From Faucicola sp937889485 (GTDB taxonomy: Bacteria > Pseudomonadota > Gammaproteobacteria > Pseudomonadales > Moraxellaceae), in assembly GCA_051653685.1 (NCBI GenBank), contig JBOFWQ010000058.1:1-9844 (forward strand): a DNA stretch of 9,844 nt, in the 5' to 3' direction. Under the pieces are notes generated by a model. The model did no database searches, was not told the DNA's origin, and was given only the letters and a program-made list of their open reading frames with translations. Shown here piece after piece: positions 5,978-9,844 of the stretch (the first letter of the stretch is position 1; each line of letters starts with the position of its first letter). Position numbers and translations under genes: made by a program.

Positions 5978-6001
5978 TTTTGGTAGCCATTTTGGTAGCC
6001 A
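5978..6001. repeat. Perfect tandem 12-base repeat upstream of int
   Basis: ttttggtagcca occurs twice in direct succession (5978-5989 and 5990-6001), ending 16 bases before the integrase start. On the coding strand the copies read TGGCTACCAAAA. Short tandem repeats in front of P4-type integrase genes are common in my experience and are likely arm-type integrase sites or an autoregulatory operator. Base identity between the copies is complete. Confidence 0.7.
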
Positions 6002-6017
6002 CTTTTTGCGCTAAGTA

Positions 6018-6122
6018 GTGATAAAATATTGATAACCTGTAAGCAAAGAATATAATAAAACCCGCATAAACTCAAGGGTTTGCGGGTGTTTCGGTATTAT
6101 CACGTTTTATCAGATTTTATCA
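6018..6122. promoter_or_regulatory. Cluster of TTTATCA-type boxes upstream of int
   Basis: Five related boxes occur: TTTTATCAC on the minus strand (6018-6026), TTATCAA on the minus strand (6029-6035), TTATCA on the plus strand (6097-6102), TTTTATCA (6105-6112) and TTTTATCA (6115-6122). The third and fourth flank a 12-mer, cgttttatcaga, shared with the operator of the AlpA-like gene. They flank the presumed terminator of the exported-protein gene. Binding by the AlpA-like protein or arm binding by the integrase are the natural readings; neither is demonstrated. Confidence 0.42.
6049..6087 (-). terminator. Intrinsic terminator after the exported-protein gene
   Basis: On the minus strand ACCCGCA (6087-6081) and TGCGGGT (6066-6060) form a seven-pair stem with a 14-base loop, followed by the T-rich stretch TTTATTATATT (6060-6050). 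It lies about 78 bases after the stop at 6165 and separates that gene from the integrase. Confidence 0.6.
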
Positions 6123-6164
6123 AAATAGGGCTTATCGGTCTGCCATATTTATATTAATTAACTA

Positions 6165-6863
6165 TTACAAATGTGCCCAGCTACAAGTAATCGTTTTATT
6201 CTTTTGACTAAAATATACGCCACTTCTGCCATCATTGTAGCCAACCCCATTAGCAAGGTATTGCCCTGCAAAGGCATTACTATCCTTAATAATAGTTTTA
6301 TTCTGCGCTGTCAGCTTGCCAGATACCGTCTGTACGTAGAATTTTGAACGCAAATTCATAAAGCGGTTATCTGTAAAATAGATGGTTGCTGAGCTAAAAC
6401 CTGGACCTTGAGAGCCATATTGAATTTTTTTAATTGGGTATCCCCAAGCGGTTGCATTTTTTAGACTCAGCGTTTTGTAGCCATCGGCAACCATTGAATT
6501 GCTATATATGGGGTTATTAGTAACAGAAGATTGGATGGCATCAGGTGCATTCTCAATATCAGGTAAATCACAGCCATTTTGCATGGTTTTGAGCACAGGT
6601 GTCCAGTCAACAGATTTATTAGATTCCACCTTTGTTTTTGCCAAACCATTATGATTAGTAGCCTTAGGGGCTAAGGTAGTAGAAGTTTCTGCGAAAGCAG
6701 GTGAAAAACAACACACCACACAAGCCATAGAAAAAATAACGGGTAAAGCATGAAGTTGATGCGAAAAAAATTGGTTTATCACCCTATTATTACTCCTGAT
6801 CGCTTGAAGAAGCTTTATAATATCATAGCGTAATGAGCGCATTGCAAAAAAATGTATCACCAT
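6165..6863 (-). CDS. Exported protein of unknown function
   Basis: No family recognised. A hydrophobic stretch HALPVIFSMACVVCCFSPAFA followed by ET is a classic signal peptide core with an AFA cleavage site, so the mature protein should lie in the periplasm or outside. The mature part (about 170 residues) starts with a Thr/Lys-rich linker. It continues with a beta-rich domain including NGCDLPD, TAWGYPIKKIQYG, SSATIYFTDNRF and, at the end, KTITCSWAHL. The two cysteines could form one disulfide. The start is uncertain. The longest frame begins at the ATG at 6863, with no ribosome binding site. A GTG at 6782 (205 aa) has AGGAG ten bases upstream and lies after a possible promoter, but would leave the signal peptide with few positive charges. 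The gene lies alone between two terminators. It may be core or may mark an insertion hotspot. Confidence 0.72.
   Translation of the reverse strand: MVIHFFAMRSLRYDIIKLLQAIRSNNRVINQFFSHQLHALPVIFSMACVVCCFSPAFAETSTTLAPKATNHNGLAKTKVESNKSVDWTPVLKTMQNGCDLPDIENAPDAIQSSVTNNPIYSNSMVADGYKTLSLKNATAWGYPIKKIQYGSQGPGFSSATIYFTDNRFMNLRSKFYVQTVSGKLTAQNKTIIKDSNAFAGQYLANGVGYNDGRSGVYFSQKNKTITCSWAHL
6817..6847 (-). promoter_or_regulatory. Weak candidate promoter inside the long frame of the exported-protein gene
   Basis: On the minus strand TTGCAA (6847-6842) and TATTAT (6822-6817) are separated by 19 bases, slightly too far. If real, transcription starts near 6810, downstream of the ATG at 6863, which would favour the GTG start at 6782. 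Confidence 0.3.
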
Positions 6864-6885
6864 CCCAAGCTACGATTAGCCTAAT

Positions 6886-6924
6886 AAAAAACCGCCACAG
6901 CGAATGAACGGGTGGCGGTTTTTT
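6886..6924. terminator. Bidirectional intrinsic terminator after argB
   Basis: Perfect 13-base arms, aaaaaaccgccac (6886-6898) and gtggcggtttttt (6912-6924), surround a 13-base loop. The GC-rich stem is flanked by an A run on one side and a T run on the other, so it works in both directions. It closes the argB transcript 22 bases after the stop. Confidence 0.9.
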
Positions 6925-6945
6925 GGTAGTTAGCGCTAGTCAAGG

Positions 6946-7839
6946 CTAACGCTTACTAATCAAGGTACCCACGCCTTTATCGGTAAAGACTTCAAGTAAG
7001 GTGGCATGTGGCACGCGACCATCCACAATTACCGCGCTTTTGACGCCATTTTTGACCGCTTCTAGCGCATAGCTGATTTTTGGAATCATACCCCCAGATA
7101 TGGTGCCATCGGCAATCATCTCATCCACTTTGGCAGGGGTAAGTCCTGTGGCAATATTACCTTCTTTATCCAGTACCCCTTTGATGTTGGTCAATAAAAT
7201 CAGTTTTTCGGCAAGCATAAATTCGGCGACTTTGCCCGCTACCACATCGGCATTGATATTATAGGTATTGCCGTCTTCGTCCACCCCAAGAGGGGCAATC
7301 ACGGGGATAAAGTTAGAGGCAATCATTAAATCAATCACATCACGGTTGATACTGACCACATCGCCCACAAAACCCAAGTCAATGGTTTGCTCATTGCCTT
7401 GCTCATCGGTTTTGGTCATGGGCAGTTTTTTGGCACGAATTAAGCCTGCATCTTTACCCGTCAAGCCGATGGCGCGTCCGCCATGTTTGTTGATAAGGTT
7501 GACAATGGATTTGTTAACACTACCGCCCAGTACCATCTCTACCACATCCATGGTGGCTTTGTCGGTGACGCGCATACCATCAATGCGATCAGAGGTGCGT
7601 CCCAATTCTTTGAGCAAGTTATCCACTTGAGGACCACCGCCGTGTACCACCACAGGGTGGATACCCACGGTTTTGAGCATAACGATATCTCGGGCAAAAG
7701 AGCTTTCAAGCATCGGGTCTGTCATGGCATTGCCGCCGTACTTGACCACCATCACCTTGTTCTCAAATCGTTGGATATAGGGGAGTGCTTCGGTCAATAC
7801 ATCCGCGGTGTGCATTGCCTGTTCAAGGTCAAGTGACAT
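6946..7839 (-). CDS. argB: Acetylglutamate kinase
   Basis: ArgB phosphorylates N-acetylglutamate with ATP, the second step of arginine synthesis in the cytoplasm. The 297-aa product carries the amino-acid kinase family motifs: VVKYGGNAM (31-39, catalytic Lys33), VVVHGGGPQV (63-72, substrate loop), GMRVTD (88-93), GLTGKDAGLI (125-134), NINADVVAGKVA (194-205) and SGGMIPK (248-254, Lys254). The N-terminal helix LTEALPYIQRF before the first strand is the extension that marks arginine-inhibited hexameric NAGKs, which the shorter E. coli enzyme lacks. Feedback inhibition by arginine is therefore expected. The frame is open further upstream to 7947, but the ATG at 7839 has AAGGA six bases before it and matches the family start. 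It is read from the same strand as the phosphohexomutase gene 40 bases upstream, probably in one transcript, and ends at a strong terminator. Confidence 0.96.
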   Translation of the reverse strand: MSLDLEQAMHTADVLTEALPYIQRFENKVMVVKYGGNAMTDPMLESSFARDIVMLKTVGIHPVVVHGGGPQVDNLLKELGRTSDRIDGMRVTDKATMDVVEMVLGGSVNKSIVNLINKHGGRAIGLTGKDAGLIRAKKLPMTKTDEQGNEQTIDLGFVGDVVSINRDVIDLMIASNFIPVIAPLGVDEDGNTYNINADVVAGKVAEFMLAEKLILLTNIKGVLDKEGNIATGLTPAKVDEMIADGTISGGMIPKISYALEAVKNGVKSAVIVDGRVPHATLLEVFTDKGVGTLISKR

Positions 7840-7879
7840 GTTAAATCCTTGTTCTATATGTGAAAAAACGTAGAAAAGG

Positions 7880-9424
7880 TCAAATCGGTTGAATTTGTGC
7901 CACTTGCTCGGCAAGATGGTCATCCACACGGCGGCAAAGGTTGACAAAAATTGTCTGAATATACCGTAAATCGGCGATGGTATTGGCGCAAAATCTAACA
8001 GTTAAGAAGTTGCCCGTATTTGACTTACGTAAAATACCAAATCCACTGGCAAAATCCAAGCGCAAGCCATCGATGGTATAGATATTTTTGATGTCAAGGC
8101 TGCTTTTTAGGCGCGTAAATGGTTTTTTACTCATGGCGATAATACGCGTGATGATTTTTTGCCCTGCATCCGCATCTTTGACAGGCAAATACATATCAGC
8201 CGTGCTTACACAAGGGGGCAGTTCATTTAATATATCCACCAAACTGCGGGGCTGACGGTATAACCAGTTAATTAGGCGCGCGGCTGCGTACATAGCATCA
8301 TCATGCAATACAAAATAACCATCATTAAAAATAAAATGCCCTGATAGCTCACCTGCAAAAATGGCATGATCTGACTTGTTTTGCAGTGATTTTCGCATCA
8401 AGCTACTACCTGTTTTTGCCATGGTCGGTACGGCGCCTTGTTGTGCTAGTAGGCTTGCCACATGATGGGAACACTTAACATCAAAAATGACCTTGCTAGT
8501 GGCAGGATAAGAAGGCGGACGCTCTTCTAGGCAAATACGCGATAAGAGATATAGTAGGTGATCTGGACTTACTAGGTGACCTTTGGCGTCAATCACCATT
8601 AGTCTATCGCCATCGCCATCAAATGCCAGCCCTATATCGGCGCTACATGCTAGCACATGGTAGGCAAGCTCGCTCAGGCGATTGGCTTCTGTGGGGTCGG
8701 GGTTACCTTTGGGAAAATTACCATCGGGGGTGTTATTGAGCATGATGCACGCGGCACCCAGCTGGCTGAACAACGCTTCAGCAAATAAACTTGTTGCCCC
8801 ATTCATACAATCAATCACAATACGCTTGGGCGCAAAAGCAGAAACAACGCGCAAATTATGGGGCGCATTGACATGAGCCAGTGCTGTATGAATGGCAGCT
8901 AGATAATCATTCACCTCATCAGTGGTTACATCATTGGTTGGTAGCTGTTTGATTTGGCTAAGCAATTCTGTATCTGGCAGCTGTGGCGTACAATGAGCCA
9001 ATTGAGCAAATACATGCTCAATGTCTTCACTGCTAGGTGATTCGTGATTAATAAGCCACTTAATGCCATTGATATCTTTTTGAGAATGGCTTGCCGTCAC
9101 AATCAATCCATTGCCCGTCAACTGCTGAGCGGTGTATGCCATCATCGGGGTGGTAGAAAGACCTAGCCAATGCACCCTCAGCCCAACTTGGGCGCAAGCA
9201 AATGCAAAAAATTGGGCAATCTCTTGACTTTGTTTGCGTGCATCATAACCAATCACGACCGCCGCCGCGGTTGTGTGAGACTGCGCCGCGACAAACCCAT
9301 GCGCAAAAGTTTTTGCGAGCGCCCAGACAAAATCATCCGTGAACAACATCACATCGCCACGGATATCATACGCTTTAAACAATTTTTTTTGGGGTAAGAA
9401 AGGATGAATAAACAAGGTATCCAT
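7880..9424 (-). CDS. algC: Phosphomannomutase/phosphoglucomutase (AlgC/ManB type)
   Basis: Alpha-D-phosphohexomutase interconverting hexose 6- and 1-phosphates (mannose, glucose) for cell-surface polysaccharide and LOS synthesis. Domains and motifs in order, numbered from the ATG at 9424 (514 aa): KAYDIRG (17-23), active-site loop TASHS (110-114) with phospho-Ser112, metal-binding DGDGDR (269-274), sugar-specificity loop GELSGH (358-363) and phosphate-binding RKSNTG (466-471). The active-site loop continues SHSQKDINGIKW where most relatives have SHNP, and the last motif lacks the usual Pro. Both are small departures with the catalytic Ser intact. The chain is about 50 residues longer than Pseudomonas AlgC, mostly in the 130-200 region. 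The frame can begin at a TTG at 9442, but neither start has a clear ribosome binding site, so I prefer the ATG. It lies between dut and argB, as in other Moraxellaceae. Confidence 0.9.
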   Translation of the reverse strand: MDTLFIHPFLPQKKLFKAYDIRGDVMLFTDDFVWALAKTFAHGFVAAQSHTTAAAVVIGYDARKQSQEIAQFFAFACAQVGLRVHWLGLSTTPMMAYTAQQLTGNGLIVTASHSQKDINGIKWLINHESPSSEDIEHVFAQLAHCTPQLPDTELLSQIKQLPTNDVTTDEVNDYLAAIHTALAHVNAPHNLRVVSAFAPKRIVIDCMNGATSLFAEALFSQLGAACIMLNNTPDGNFPKGNPDPTEANRLSELAYHVLACSADIGLAFDGDGDRLMVIDAKGHLVSPDHLLYLLSRICLEERPPSYPATSKVIFDVKCSHHVASLLAQQGAVPTMAKTGSSLMRKSLQNKSDHAIFAGELSGHFIFNDGYFVLHDDAMYAAARLINWLYRQPRSLVDILNELPPCVSTADMYLPVKDADAGQKIITRIIAMSKKPFTRLKSSLDIKNIYTIDGLRLDFASGFGILRKSNTGNFLTVRFCANTIADLRYIQTIFVNLCRRVDDHLAEQVAQIQPI

Positions 9425-9545
9425 AGCGCAACATCTAATCAATCAAACACATAAGCAAAGCATAGCATCGAAATTTATTCTCATAAGCAAATGCTGTGTT
9501 ATAAATTGTTAACAAACCTAATACCTCGTCCCAAACCAGCAACCA

Positions 9546-9844
9546 CTAATAGCTACCCGTTGAACCAAAACCGCCTGCGCCACGTTCACTTACCTCTGTA
9601 AAATCAGTCACTACCTCAAAGCTAGGACGGATGATAGGTACCACCAAATACTGTGCCATGCGCTCGGCTGGCTGTAACACATAATCAGTTTGGCTACGGT
9701 TCCAAATAGATACCATCAGCTCGCCTTGATAATCTGCATCAATCACGCCTGTCAAGTTGCCCAGCACAATACCATGCTTATGACCCAAACCCGAACGCGG
9801 CATAATCAGCCCCACATAATCAGGGTTTTGGATATAAATTGCCA
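9546..9844 (-). CDS. dut: dUTP pyrophosphatase, C-terminal two thirds (partial at window edge)
   Basis: dUTPase hydrolyses dUTP to dUMP and pyrophosphate, keeping uracil out of DNA and supplying dTMP synthesis. The reading frame runs off the right edge: before the codon for Val in DYVGLIMPRSG come AIYIQNPDYV residues, so the visible GTG at 9815 is not the start. Family motifs 2-5 are present: PRSGLGHKHG (motif 2), GVIDADYQGEL (motif 3 with the catalytic Asp and Tyr), RMAQYLVVP (motif 4) and ERGAGGFGSTG (motif 5, the flexible C-terminal arm that closes the trimer's active site). Motif 1 lies outside the window. The gap to the phosphohexomutase gene is 121 bases with no clear terminator, so cotranscription is possible. 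Confidence 0.95.
   Translation of the reverse strand, partial: AIYIQNPDYVGLIMPRSGLGHKHGIVLGNLTGVIDADYQGELMVSIWNRSQTDYVLQPAERMAQYLVVPIIRPSFEVVTDFTEVSERGAGGFGSTGSY

Noticed and set aside
5890..6075. Minus-strand 61-residue frame overlapping the integrase start
   Set aside because: It lies out of frame across the int regulatory region, including the tandem repeats, and has no start signal.
5963..6164. tRNA gene as integration target
   Set aside because: I looked for a cloverleaf with a GTTC-type T arm next to int and found none; the only stable hairpin here is terminator-like.
7268..7836. Two long plus-strand open frames opposite argB
   Set aside because: They are antisense shadows of a well-supported argB gene; no ribosome binding site, and their composition mirrors the argB codons.
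7840..7947. N-terminal extension of argB to position 7947
   Set aside because: It would overlap the end of the phosphohexomutase gene by 68 bases and has no family similarity; the ATG at 7839 has a good ribosome binding site.
8682..9397. Plus-strand open frames opposite the phosphohexomutase gene
   Set aside because: Short shadows with no motif and no start signal; the minus-strand gene carries all family motifs.

Overview
The window looks like a Moraxellaceae chromosome (Moraxella, Psychrobacter or Acinetobacter type) carrying an integrated accessory element. The host assignment rests on the right part, where dut, a phosphohexomutase gene of the algC/manB type and argB follow one another on the minus strand. 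I know that order from Moraxellaceae; genus or species cannot be set from this sequence alone.

Layout, right to left in the direction of transcription, since nearly everything is on the minus strand. Positions 9844-6946 hold core metabolism: the 3' part of dut, the phosphohexomutase gene and argB, ended by a strong bidirectional terminator at 6886-6924. Positions 6863-6165 encode an unrecognised exported protein, followed by a terminator at 6049-6087. Positions 6048 to about 231 are an accessory element resembling a phage satellite or small integrative element. It starts with a P4-type tyrosine integrase and a 63-residue protein. Next come a RelA/SpoT-domain protein resembling the CapRel fused toxin-antitoxin defence proteins and a structured, possibly antisense, RNA. 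These are followed by an unrecognised 460-residue protein with its own terminator. The last part is a tightly packed operon: an AlpA-like DNA-binding protein, a 47-residue helix-turn-helix fragment, two small unknown proteins and a truncated membrane protein. Positions 1-230 are the right end of an IS3-like insertion sequence, which appears to have cut the last gene of that operon.

Inferred working model: the integrase and AlpA-like protein handle integration, excision and regulation. The genes between them (63-aa ORF, CapRel-like gene, 460-aa gene) are cargo, probably anti-phage defence. TTTATCA-type boxes occur both at the alpA start and upstream of the integrase gene, which suggests that one regulator acts on both. 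No replication, packaging or capsid genes are visible, and neither attachment site could be defined, so the element either continues left of the IS or is degraded. The strongest candidates for something new are the 460-aa gene and the RNA-like structure in front of it, whose loop is complementary to two copies of a sequence beside that gene's start codon.
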